Below are positions 9,762-18,800 of a DNA stretch of 26,302 nucleotides, piece by piece. Each line of letters opens with the position of its first letter. Within the stretch, counting starts at the first letter, position 1. Origin of the DNA: Rhizaria sp. SCN 62-66 (lineage: Eukaryota; Rhizaria, unplaced); assembly GCA_001724265.1 (NCBI GenBank), contig MEDY01000410.1, positions 1 through 26,302 of the forward strand, read 5' to 3'. The notes under the pieces were generated by a model. That model was not told the DNA's origin and did no database searches. It saw only the letters and a list, made by a program, of their open reading frames with translations. Made by a program: the position numbers and the translations under genes.

Positions 9762-10665
9762 GGCAAGGAACGGAGGGAAGTGATGAGAGCACGGGGCCAA
9801 GAAGTCCTGTGTCTGCGTGCGAGCGAAAGGTCCGTTCTTTGCGGTTGGTGAGTTGTGGTTGAGAGAACGGGACTGAAGGCCCGGGAAGTGATGCGACTTC
9901 CTACGGAAGCGGTCTGTTTTTGTGTGGAATTAAAAGAAGACAAAGGGCCACCACAAGTGAACGGAAGCCGATTATGAAAGGCGACGAGGCAAGGGCATAT
10001 CAGGCGAGTGGAGAAGTGAAGTGAGCGGGTGCAAAAACAGGCGATGACGGATGGGTGAGAGTCCACGAAGGATACAGAACCATATATATGGTTGAAATAG
10101 ATTGCTGGAATATTATTAGGTAGAAAAAATAATAAACTATACTTCAACCAAGTTGCAGATTGAGATGAGGTTGGGAAGGGCACTAAATTTAGGTTGGTGC
10201 GTGAGAGGCCAGGTTTTGACCCAGCTTGCACTCCGGAGTGACCGCCACAACAAACCGGCCCATCGGGTTGAGGCGTCAAATGACCGAATCCGGGAGCTTA
10301 AATTGCAGGCCATATTAAAATTGGTCGTAAAAGCAGTATAGTTTCATTAAATTACGAATGGACACTCCTAGCACCTGCAAAATGCGATTCCCTGGCAACA
10401 CGCGATTTATCACCGACGACGATCGCAGCTGCCGTCAGTCCGGTTCGCAAAAACTGGTCCACGGTCACTTTGGTGTTGGACCCATCGGACGAACTTCTAA
10501 AGCAGGCGCATACCAAAGCTATTCCATCGTCAATGTTGAAACCTGACTTGCGATGACTTGTGCGCGCACTACAACAACTCATTTTTACATATTAAACTCG
10601 CCCTGTTGACCGTAACACCCTTCTGCGTACCACCTGAAAACGCTCAAGCAGACAAGGCAGATCTT
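9762..10665. promoter_or_regulatory. Shared upstream region of the giant membrane-protein gene and the ROK kinase gene
   Basis: These roughly 900 bases separate divergent starts at 9761 (minus) and 10666 (plus), so both promoters should lie here. The middle is AT-rich, with a TATA-like run (catatatatgg near 10081-10091) and A/T tracts near 10120-10140. No element can be assigned to one gene with certainty. A possible decayed coding remnant lies at 10352-10582 on the minus strand and is listed separately. Confidence 0.45.
10352..10582 (-). pseudogene. Possible remnant of a transposon-associated SANT/NAM-like domain
   Basis: A 76-codon minus-strand frame begins MSCCSARTSHRKSGFNIDDG and continues IALVCACFRSSSDGSNTKV, then VDQFLRTG. 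Its spacing recalls the Myb/SANT-like module of PIF/Harbinger-type elements and NAM-associated proteins: an acidic turn, aLv.A, S.D, G.N, then F before a helix. The usual tryptophans are absent. GC content and codon use are lower than in neighbouring genes. It sits inside a promoter region, and no terminal repeats or transposase were seen. It could equally be a chance frame. Confidence 0.2.
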
Positions 10666-12286
10666 ATGTCTACCTCCTCTGCCAAGTACTACCTCGGTCC
10701 GTCCATTCTCTCTATCTAAACACGACTAGCTTCAGCATTATATTCGTTGGCGTTTCTTTCTATGCTTACTGTTTTGATCGTATTTGCGCTCATAAATACC
10801 TCTGAATCACTTGCTTTCTGTCTCCCACTCCTTGTTTCATCATTCAATGTGCCACTCTCGCGCGACTCCCTCGCTGCAGGCATGGACCTGGGCGGCACCT
10901 CGATCAAGGCCGGCCTCGTCACCGAGGAGGGCGTCATTGCGGCCACCCACATCGAGCCGCTGCCGGGCCGCACCCCCGAGGACGTGCTGGCCAGTTTCAC
11001 CCGCGCCATCGAGTACTTCGTCGCCGCGAACCACATCACCAGCGTGACCGATCTCCTGGCCGCGGGCGTGTGCGCGCCCGGCGAGTGCGAGTCTGACACG
11101 GGCATGGTGCACAACCTGACAAACTTTACCAACTGGCGCTCGGTCCCTCTCGCGCCCTACATCTCCGACATCATCAAGCGGCCCGTCGCTTTGGTCAACG
11201 ACGGCGACGCCGCGTGTGTCGGAGAGTGGTGGGCCGCGTCACAGTCACTCAACAAGGCCCACGCCGAGGCCACCGCCGCGGCCAAGGCGGCCGACGCCGC
11301 GGTCACGAAGCACAAGGAGCTCGCGAACATGTGCCTCCTGACTCTGGGCACCGGCGTCGGCTGCGGCATCGTGAGCGACGGCAGCCTCGTCCGCGGCATG
11401 GGCATGGCGGCCGAGTTCGGCCACATCCTCGTGGTTGACCCGCTCTCGCCGCTCGTCGCGCACCCGCCGCCCGCGCTGCGCGCCTCGGCGCATTACCTTG
11501 CCGCCGAGCCCTGCAACTGCGGACAGCACGGGTGCCTCGAGAAGTACACCGGCGCAGACGGCATCACGCGGCTCACGGCCACCAAGGCCGTTGATCTCAT
11601 TGACGGACGCACCACCGCGCCCTGGCTCGAGGCCGCCGCTGCTGAGAAGGCGGTTGCGTCAAGTCCGCTGCTGCAGTCGCTTGCCGCCAAGGCTGCGCAC
11701 TTCCGCAGTCAGAACGCCGCCGACAACGCGACGTTCGACGGCGCCCGCGCGGCGATGCGCGCCGACCTCAAGGTCGAAGCCGTGTTCGCGGCGGCCCGCG
11801 GCGGCGACCCGTTCGCGCTGTTCATCGAGGACACAGTCGCCGCGCTGCTCGCGGTGTCCGTGCTCACGCTCGTGCGCACCATGGACACGCAGGCTGTATA
11901 TTTCGGCGGCGGCGCCTCGCTCGCGGGCGGCGCGCCCTTCGTAGACAAGATCCGCAAGGTACGTTATCGCAATGGTTCCTAAAAACAATACTTTTGGAGG
12001 CTTGGACATGCATCATTTTGATCGAAGCTGTAAAATTGTACGATATTCGCACGATTGTAAAATATTGCTTTTATTCTTCGCTCATCATGTGTTCATATCA
12101 TGTGTTTTATTTTTTTCCTTCACGTCAAACTAGGGCTACGAGGCGCGCACATGGAAGTTCCAGCGCCACAAGTTGATCATCGCGCCGGCGCAGATGGGCA
12201 ATGACGCGGGCTTCTACGGCATGGCCAAGCTTGCTATTGAGGCCGCGCACAAGCATAACCTCACTGTTGCGGGCGCTAAGCTCTAA
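10666..12286 (+). CDS. ROK-family sugar kinase (glucokinase-like); 3 exons
   Basis: Exons 10666-10696, 10880-11958 and 12134-12286 give 420 residues. The N-terminus becomes MSTSSAKYYLG joined to MDLGGTSIKAGLV, matching the ROK ATP-binding start. Other landmarks are ALVNDGDAACVGEWW (catalytic ND region), LTLGTGVGCGIVSDGSLVRG (phosphate loop), AAEFGH, the zinc motif CNCGQHGCLEKY, VYFGGGASLAGG, and a C-terminal APAQMGNDAGFYGMAKLA. ROK enzymes phosphorylate glucose or other hexoses and N-acyl amino sugars with ATP in the cytosol. The exact substrate cannot be read here. It is longer than a typical bacterial ROK kinase (~300 residues) because of Ala-rich insertions after the ND motif (~160-185), between EFGH and CNCG (29 residues instead of about 11), and after the zinc motif. 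It is the only plus-strand gene. Family call is very secure; the 31-nt first exon is a strong inference. Confidence 0.9.
10697..10879 (+). other. Intron 1 of ROK kinase gene (183 nt)
   Basis: The proposed donor is CTCG|GTCCGTCC at 10697 and the acceptor is CCTCGCTGCAG|GCATGG ending at 10879. It is phase 1. Splicing creates YYLGMDLGGTS, the expected ROK start, and supplies an ATG at 10666. Reading through instead would give an AT-rich hydrophobic stretch with no ROK similarity. The donor (GTCCGT) is weaker than the GTACGT seen in other introns here. Confidence 0.75.
11959..12133 (+). other. Intron 2 of ROK kinase gene (175 nt)
   Basis: The donor reads CGCAAG|GTACGTTATC and the acceptor reads CACGTCAAACTAG|GGC. 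It is phase 0 and AT-rich. Splicing joins FVDKIRK to GYEARTWKFQ and continues into the conserved ROK C-terminal helix (AQMGNDAGFYG) and the TAA at 12284-12286. Confidence 0.93.
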
Positions 12287-12872
12287 GGAAACAAGTGACT
12301 GTGTGTAAGAATCAAAACAAACTAAGCCGCCAGCAACAACATGTTGGAGGCAACTGATATAGTCATATGTACATTGTTCTAGTCTTTGTTTTTAAAATAA
12401 AAAGATTATAAAGTTGATTATATATGTATTTACGATATAATATTAAAAATATAACTATTCTAACACTTGAAGAAAATGAGAAAAACCACAAAAGAAAGTC
12501 GACTCACACGAACGAAGAGAAAAACAAAAACGACTGTCAACAATTGTCAACATTGAAAACATACGAAAAAGATACAAGGAGATGCACCACTGCTGAGATA
12601 TTGCATGTACATTGTAGAATAAGAGAAACATAGACTGCAGATAACCATATGTAAGTTCAATAAGCACTCAAGCAAAGCAGGATCATCATCGAGTCTCATT
12701 TAAAATTCATCGTGCTGTCATAAGCTCGCTTACGCGCATGTTGCACTCATATAGCCAAGTACTTCAACACTGTACGTACAGTGTGAATGTAAGTACCTTC
12801 CTTGAACAGACTATAGTCCGCTCTGCGCTCTAAGAACCCCCCTTATCCGGATCTAAGTGTCATCACAGCCGC
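12287..12872. other. Convergent 3-prime intergenic region
   Basis: These roughly 590 AT-rich bases lie between the stop codons of the plus-strand ROK kinase and the minus-strand transporter. They hold a polyadenylation-type hexamer for the kinase (12396-12401). No convincing coding sequence was seen; short frames near 12424-12667 lack codon bias and motifs. No clear minus-strand AATAAA was found for the transporter. Confidence 0.6.
12396..12401 (+). terminator. Putative polyadenylation signal AATAAA of the ROK kinase gene
   Basis: AATAAA occurs about 110 bases after the kinase stop codon, preceded by a T-rich stretch and followed by AT-rich sequence. Position and context fit a eukaryotic poly(A) signal. 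AATAAA is common by chance in such sequence. Confidence 0.45.
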
Positions 12873-14928
12873 TTACATGCCGCGGCGCTCATGCAAGTCC
12901 CCGTCCTCGCCACCGCCCAGGAGCCCGAGGCCTTCCTCGTGTTCAGGATCGTGCTCATCGCCGTCGTCGTCGTTGCCGCCGCTGCTGCCGCCGGCGAGCA
13001 GCACGGTTTCTTCGTCTTCGCCGGCGCCGCCCGCGCTGTACGACACGGACGCGGTGCGCGAGACAGAGGGCTCGAGCCCGGCCTCGTCGTCGTCGTCCAA
13101 GTGCTCGACGTCCTGGCCCTCAACCGACTTGACGCGCGCGGCGCCTCTGCCGCCGCCTCTGCCGCCCGTGGCGACGTAGACGGAGCCGGAGTCGTAGGCC
13201 TGCATCTGCTCCACGTTGTCAAACATGGGGCGGGTCTTTGTCTCGTAGGGCAGGAAGAAGCATAACGCGCCGGTGATGGTGGACATGATGGCGTAGATCA
13301 GCCCCGCCGTGGTCTTGTCGAGCCCGGTCGCAATAAACGAGGTGATGAACCCGCTGATGCGCGAGAAGGCCGAGTTGAAGCCCAGGCCCGTGGAGCGGGC
13401 GACAGTGGGGTACACCTCCGAGGTGTAGATGTACGTCACCGTGAAGGCCGAGGAAGAACACATGCGGGACACACAGAGGCACACCAGCACCACGGTGTCG
13501 TCGGGCACGAAAGCCAGCACGAAGAGGAAAACAGCCGACAGCAGCAGCAGCAGCCCGATGGTGGCCTTGCGGCCGATCGTGTCGAGCGTGAGCATTGGCA
13601 GGAAGATACCGGGCACTTCGGCGGCGGTCGTGATGAGTGCGGCCGTAAAGAGCGAGCTCGACTGGAAGAACTTGGGCGTGATGAACGCACCGCCGTAGTA
13701 GGTGAACGTGTCGGTGGACCAGACGAGCGCCATGATGAGCGTAGTGGTGAGCAGCGCGGGGTGGAAGAGCGTCGTGAACGACGACCGGTTGTGGTCATAC
13801 TCGGCCTCAAGCACGAGTTCCGTACCTTCGGGGTACTCCTTGCCATTAGCGCGGGCGACGTCGCGCAGCGTCTGCGCGGCCTCGTCAACGCGGCCGTGCA
13901 CCATGAGGTAGCGCGGGGACTCTGGCAGGCAGAAATAGAAGGTCGCGGTGATGAAGGGCAGGATGGCGGAGACGACCATGAGGTGGCGCCATCCGTCGGA
14001 CGAGGCGGGGATGAGCCACCACGCAAGCAGGGCCTCTGTGAAAGCGCCGATGGTCCAGAAGATCTGGTTCAGCAGCAGCATGGTGCCGCGGGAGTCCGAG
14101 GGCGTGAATTCCTGCCACAGCGTGTAGGCCGTGTGGGAGCCGCCGAAGCCGAATCCGACGAAGAAGCGGAAAATGAGAAACGAGACCAGGCTGTGGCTCG
14201 CCGCAGAGGCCATGCCGAACACACCGACAAAGAGCGACGTAATGAGGTAGCAGATGCGGCGGCCGAACTTGTCAGAGACGATGCCCCAAAAGAAAGCACC
14301 GACGAACATACCGATGAAGACGATGCCAGACATGATGCCGTCGGTCCCCGCGGAGAGGTTGAACGCAAGCCTGAAAGGGGGTTAACACACAGAAAATCGT
14401 CGGAAATGATTGGGAGTAAGTCATCGAATGTGTTTGCAAGCAGAAAACAATTGAGACATTGTGATATCACGCGGTTTCGGTGACGTACTTGAGCTCGCGG
14501 AAGAGGAATTCGAGCATCATGATTTCCATGGCGTCGGCGGTCCAGCAAAGACCGCAGAGGAAGAACATCTTAACCTGGTACTTGCCCAGGCCAAAGCGGT
14601 CGATCAGCTCGTCCACCGTCGCTTGCGGACGCTAAGGAGCAGGAGAGAGTCGGTGCGAAAAGAAGAGAGAGAAGAGGTGAGTGTGAGTTGCGTCATTGCA
14701 GAAGCAAGGTGTATCAGGAGAGACAAAGCAACGATGCAAGAGCAAAATAACTCGGGATAGGTTTAATACACCGCTAAAAACTCGGCGGGCGACTGTGTGA
14801 TGTCGATGACCATAGCAACTTGAGACAAAGCGTGAAGACTAGGGTGTCGGGCAACAGCGAGACATGATTGAGTTAAAGGCGGGTAGGAAACGTACGCGGG
14901 AGATCGACAAAGGAGCGCCCACGTCCAT
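12873..14928 (-). CDS. MFS transporter, SVOP/SV2/NiaP-like; 3 exons
   Basis: Exons 14928-14896, 14631-14489 and 14370-12873 give about 557 residues. Spliced landmarks run in family order: ATVDELIDRFGLGKYQVKMF at ~15-35 and CWTADAMEIMML, typical of SV2/SVOP and plant/bacterial NiaP-like members; the MFS loop GIVSDKFGRR (~88-97); PESPRYL after TM6 (~208-214); DTIGRKATI in the second-half loop; and YTSEVYPTVARSTGLG in TM10-11. About 12 membrane spans are visible, and the length matches SVOP (~550). Relatives move nicotinate, organic cations, carnitine or sugars, and substrate cannot be assigned here. The cytosolic C-terminal tail (~130 residues) is acidic and Gly-rich with two acidic dileucine motifs. 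The start ATG follows from the splice model; an additional upstream exon is not excluded. Confidence 0.9.
14371..14488 (-). other. Intron 2 of MFS transporter gene (118 nt)
   Basis: The donor reads GAGCTCAA|GTACGTCACC and the acceptor reads AACCCCCTTTCAG|G. It is phase 2; AA plus G completes a Lys codon. Splicing joins LEFLFREL-K to LAFNLSAGTDGIMSG, restoring the loop between TM1 and TM2 of the SVOP-like fold. Confidence 0.9.
14632..14895 (-). other. Intron 1 of MFS transporter gene (264 nt)
   Basis: The donor reads TCCCGC|GTACGTTTCC and the acceptor reads CCTGCTCCTTAG|CGT. It is phase 0. It links the short first exon (MDVGAPLSISR) to RPQATVDELID. The acceptor side is well supported by the conserved exon that follows. 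The first exon is short and rests on its ATG, the frame and the matching donor. Confidence 0.7.
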
Positions 14929-15493
14929 TGTGGGTCTGCGCAGGAGAAACAATAGATATTGCAATGTACGTTGGCAGCAAAGACATGAGGTGATGATGTG
15001 AGAGAATGGTGGGCCAGGGGGTGATATCAACAAGGGAAGTGGCGAGGCGAAAGGAGGACAGTGGCCTTGGGGAGCGAGCTCGTTATGAGTCGCACATCAC
15101 TTTTGCGGCAGATTCAAAATAGGAAATACGTGTTAACAGTTCTCAACGCTGTGACAAACAAGGTTTCTTCACAAACAGACGGGCGTGGACCGACTTCTAG
15201 GCCTTACAAGTTTGCCTTCGTCAACCGACCGTGAGCGAGCCGGTCAGTCAGACCGAATCGCCGTATAAGTAATCCTTTTAGTTCCAGGTGATAGAAGCAA
15301 ATGTAAGACGGAAGTGAAATTGTTGCGAATGTTACATAAAAGCAGCTTTATGGTGGGTCTTACATGACAAAAATAATAATGGGGTGGTAGTTTAAATTAT
15401 TAGACTCAACGTGAAGTCTTGGATATCACGCCTCTGGGCTGCAACGAACAGCATGAGTACGTTAGATACTTAACTAAGAGAGGACGAGGGATA

Positions 15494-15539
15494 GTGTGGG
15501 TGTGTAGTGTCCGTGTGTTTGTGTGTGTGAGTTTGTGTT
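15494..15539. repeat. GT-rich microsatellite-like tract
   Basis: This 46-base stretch is made mainly of GT units with a few interruptions (gtgtgggtgtgt, then gtgtgtttgtgtgtgtg). In the sense of the minus-strand gene it would be a CA-rich element about 340 bases after the stop, possibly within or beyond the 3-prime UTR. Confidence 0.7.
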
Positions 15540-15764
15540 AACAACGACGAGCTATAACGGAACACTTGACATGGCCCATGTTATAAAACGTGTGACTGAG
15601 AAGACTGACTACGTGCGCAAAACACAGACAGAAAACAGAAGTAGAACCAGAAACAAGACACAGAGAAACAAGAAGCAAAAGCAAAACAAAAAGAAGAGAA
15701 TTACATGATATAGTGCACTGGGCGTACACGCGCACGTAGATATAAAAGCGAGGAAAACAAATGA

Positions 15765-15770
15765 TTTAAT
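15765..15770 (-). terminator. Possible ATTAAA polyadenylation signal of the 3172-residue gene
   Basis: On the minus strand ATTAAA lies about 110 bases beyond the stop codon at 15880, a distance similar to that of the AATAAA after the ROK kinase. ATTAAA is the commonest variant of the canonical hexamer in well-studied eukaryotes. The evidence is positional only. Confidence 0.3.
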
Positions 15771-15879
15771 CGAGTGGACAAGCTTAGCGCCACCTAAATT
15801 ACATGTACAGAAGCAGAGGAACAAACAGATAAGAAAAAGAAATTCGGATGATCAAAAGGCGTGTCATGATAAATTAACA

Positions 15880-18800
15880 TTAGAGGCTGCGCAATTGGAA
15901 CATCGTAGGGTGAATAGGCTCAACAAGGCCTCCGTTGTTCACACCACTCACGGCACCGCAACCAGTGGTACTACCGTCGCAGTCGTGAAAGGTGCTGTTG
16001 TGGCTATTAGTGAAGCGATTGCTCTTAGCAAGCGCGACCGCCGCAGCGCTGGCGACTGGCTCCAGCGCCGCAACGCCGGCGCCTGCAAGCACGCGGCCCG
16101 CGGCGGCCGCGGCGCGCAGCGGCGGCAGCTCCCAGTAGCCCTGGTTGACGGCCTGAGTCGTGGTGACGAAGAAGAAGGGCGCGCAGCACGCCGCGGCGCC
16201 CGACACAGCCGGATTGACCGCAGACGCGAGCGCAAAGTTGGCGCTCGCCTGTGCGCGCTGCTGTTGCGACGCAAGGTTGGTGCTACCGCTCGTGTTGCTC
16301 GCCGCGGGCGTTGCACTGCCGGGGACAAGGCCGCGAACAGGCGCAGTCCCAGCCGTTGGCGCAGAGGCGACAGTGTTTGTCGCGGTCATCGTCGTCGTTG
16401 TTGTGGAGGTGGTGGTGGTGGCGACAGCAGACGCAACTGCGCCAGCAGCGGCGTTAGCGGTGCCGCGCGCGAGGACGGCGGCCGCGGACGTGCTGACTCT
16501 GCTCGCCGTGCCGTCGTCGCCGTCATCGACGTCATCGAGGTCGTCGTGCGGGCCGCTGCTGTGCGGCAAGTGGATAATCCCGGTCTTGTGGCCGGCGCCA
16601 ACCTTCGCGCCGGTCGCACTCGCCGCCTTGGAGCCCGCATTCGCGCTCGAACTGCCGGAGCCAGCGTTGGGCACCGGGGCGAAGAGAGTGGACGTGCTGG
16701 CGCTGCTCAGGTGCATCAAGTGGCCGTGGCCGTGGCCGTGGCCGGTTTGGGGACCGAGCGCGCGCGCGCTGGGGCCGTGGCGCGGCATCGCGTCGCCGAC
16801 CGAGCTGTTCCGGCTGTCGGGGTCACCGCGGCTGCGGCTATGGCTGTGGCTCTGGCCACCGCGGGGGTTCGCGCGGTCGCTGTCGCTCTCGCTGTCGCTG
16901 TCGCCGCCGGCGCCGTGCCGCAGGCTCGCGGTGTTCACGTCGGCCTCGCCGTCGCTGACGCTGTGGCTGCGCGTGAGACTCAGGCTGTTGCCGCCGGCGT
17001 CGCCGCGGCTCAGCAGCGGCGGCTGGCGCGGCAGGTGGGACTGGTATGGCGACTGCGTCGGCAGCTGTTGCTGCGACTGCTGCTGCAGCAGCTGCTGCTG
17101 TTGCTGCGAGTACGAGTGCGACTGCGTGTTGCCCGTGACGTCGGCCAGGAGGTCGGCCATCGACCGCGGACCGCCAAGGCCCTTGCCCGCGCTGCTGGGC
17201 GTGTTCCGGCTGTTCTGCCGGCTGTGTCCGAGGCTCGACTTGACCGGCGTAGCCTTGGCGCTGTAGGTGCCGCCGGCGTGGGCGCCGGGGGTCGCGCGCC
17301 CGCTGCAGTTGCCAGTCACGGTGTTGTAGGTGTCACTGTTGTTGTGGTGCAGCATCGTGCTCGCGCCCGCATTCGCTACTGTCCGGGAGGAGTTGAGAGG
17401 ACCCTGGTGGTGGTGGTGGACGTCGTCGTCGTCGTCGTCGTCGGCGGCGCACGCGCCGTGATCACTGACATCGTCGGTGTCGTCGCCGTTGTTGATGTTG
17501 TTGATCTTGCCGAAGTTGATAATGTTATTGTTGCTGCTGTTGTTGCCGCTCGCAAAGCCTGCATTGTCGCCGAGCCCGGTGCCGCAATGTTCTCTGTACA
17601 GATTGCCCGCATCGTCGCCGTTGTCGCCGCTAAGCATCGTCGTCAGCGTCGGCGGCGGCGGCAGCCCCAGCGCGAGGCTGTGTGTCACGCGCCTCGGCGA
17701 GCCCTGCGGCGAACTGCGCAGCGACGCGCTGCCGGGCCGCGACGCGGAGCCGGAGCCCGTGCGTGAGTGCGAGCTCTTAGTGTTGGGAATAACAACGCCA
17801 GGGACTGGAACTGGAGCGCTGACGACGCTGCCGTCGTTTGCATTCGCGCTTGCGCTGGCGCTTGTGTTGGTGTTGATCGAGGTGGGGACCGTCGCCCGCG
17901 CGCGCGCGCTGCTGGTGCCGTTGGCAGCGGGGTTCGTGCTGCTGTTGCCGCTGCTGCTGTAGCCGAAACCAAGGAGGTTGTTGCTGTTGCCGCTGCTGTT
18001 GCTGCCGATCGGGTTGCTGCTGTCGGGCTCGATGAGCAGCGTCTCGACGTCGCCGACCACGGCGCCCGCGACGGACGTCAGCCCGTTGCTGCTGGCGACC
18101 GTCGTGCTCGCGTTGCCGGAACTCACGCTGGCAGCGCTGGCGTTGCTGTTGACGGTGTTGAGCAGAGAGGCTGGTGACCGCAACGACCGCAGCGCGGGCG
18201 GCGCGGGGGAGCGGCGGCGAGACGGGGGCACAGCAGACGCGGAGCCAGAGCCGACCCCAAAGGTACCGCCGGCAGGACCCGCAGCCGCAGAAGTGCCGTT
18301 GACGGCCCAGTCGCTGGTGCTGGTATGAGCGCTCCCGTGGCCGTGGCCGTGGCCGGCACTGCGGCCGCTGAGACTGTGGGCGAGCCCTGGCGGCCCCGGG
18401 CCCAGCTGCTGCTGCGGGGAGGTGAAGCTAGCGCCGTGCTGGTGGGGATTGTTGTGGACGCCGCTGAGACCGACGATGGACGGCGGCGGCGACGCGCACG
18501 GAGTCTCGTACCCCACAGCGCCGCGGCCGCCCTGGACATTCACAGCCAGACTGGCGACCGGAGCGACCACCAACGCGCTGCCGCTGCCGCTAGCGAACTG
18601 CGCGGCGGCCGAGTGCGCCGCGACGGGCAGGTGCTGCGGCGGCGCGGCGCCGGCGTAGCGGCGGGCGTGCTCCTGACTGTGCGCGCTGGTGTTGAGCGTG
18701 ATGTTGGTGTTGCTGCCGCTGCCGCTGTAGATGGGCGGCGAAAGCACTCTCGCGGCGGCGAACGGCGTCGTCGTCCGGCTCAGAGCGACCGGCGTCGCCG

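Larger units (their letters stand above)
14929..15879. other. Intergenic region with GT-rich and T-poor tracts
   Basis: About 950 bases lie between the transporter start and the stop of the 3172-residue gene. The part near 15880 should be that gene's 3-prime UTR. Contents include a GT-rich simple tract at 15494-15539 and an A/G/C tract with almost no T at 15619-15701. A possible ATTAAA poly(A) signal on the minus strand lies at 15770-15765. No conserved coding sequence was seen. Confidence 0.55.

Noticed and set aside
9762-9800. Upstream extension of the giant gene beginning at 9800
   Set aside because: The codon at 9800 is TTG. The first ATG in frame is at 9761 and is followed directly by a good signal peptide.
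9758-10279. Minus-strand frame of 173 codons in the shared promoter region
   Set aside because: It starts as mixed-composition sequence without codon bias, has no family resemblance, and overlaps the start of the giant gene in another frame.
10195-10310. Possible tRNA-like segment with GGTTTTGACCC
   Set aside because: No cloverleaf can be formed with a proper acceptor stem and both A and B boxes.
10747-10879. Hydrophobic N-terminal extension of the ROK kinase read directly from 10747
   Set aside because: The codon at 10747 is TTG and the stretch is AT-rich with no ROK similarity. It is better read as intron, ending at the CTGCAG acceptor that creates the expected LGMDLGGTS start.
14762-14850. 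Coding-looking island in transporter intron 1 (VIDITQSPAEFLAVY on the minus strand)
   Set aside because: It is short, needs a weak GTGTAT donor, and is not needed by the SVOP-like alignment, which continues directly from exon 1 to exon 2.
15895-17766. Plus-strand frame of 623 codons and other long plus-strand frames through 15.9-25.5 kb
   Set aside because: These are shadows of the 9.5-kb minus-strand gene, with Arg/Ala/Val-rich composition and no motifs.
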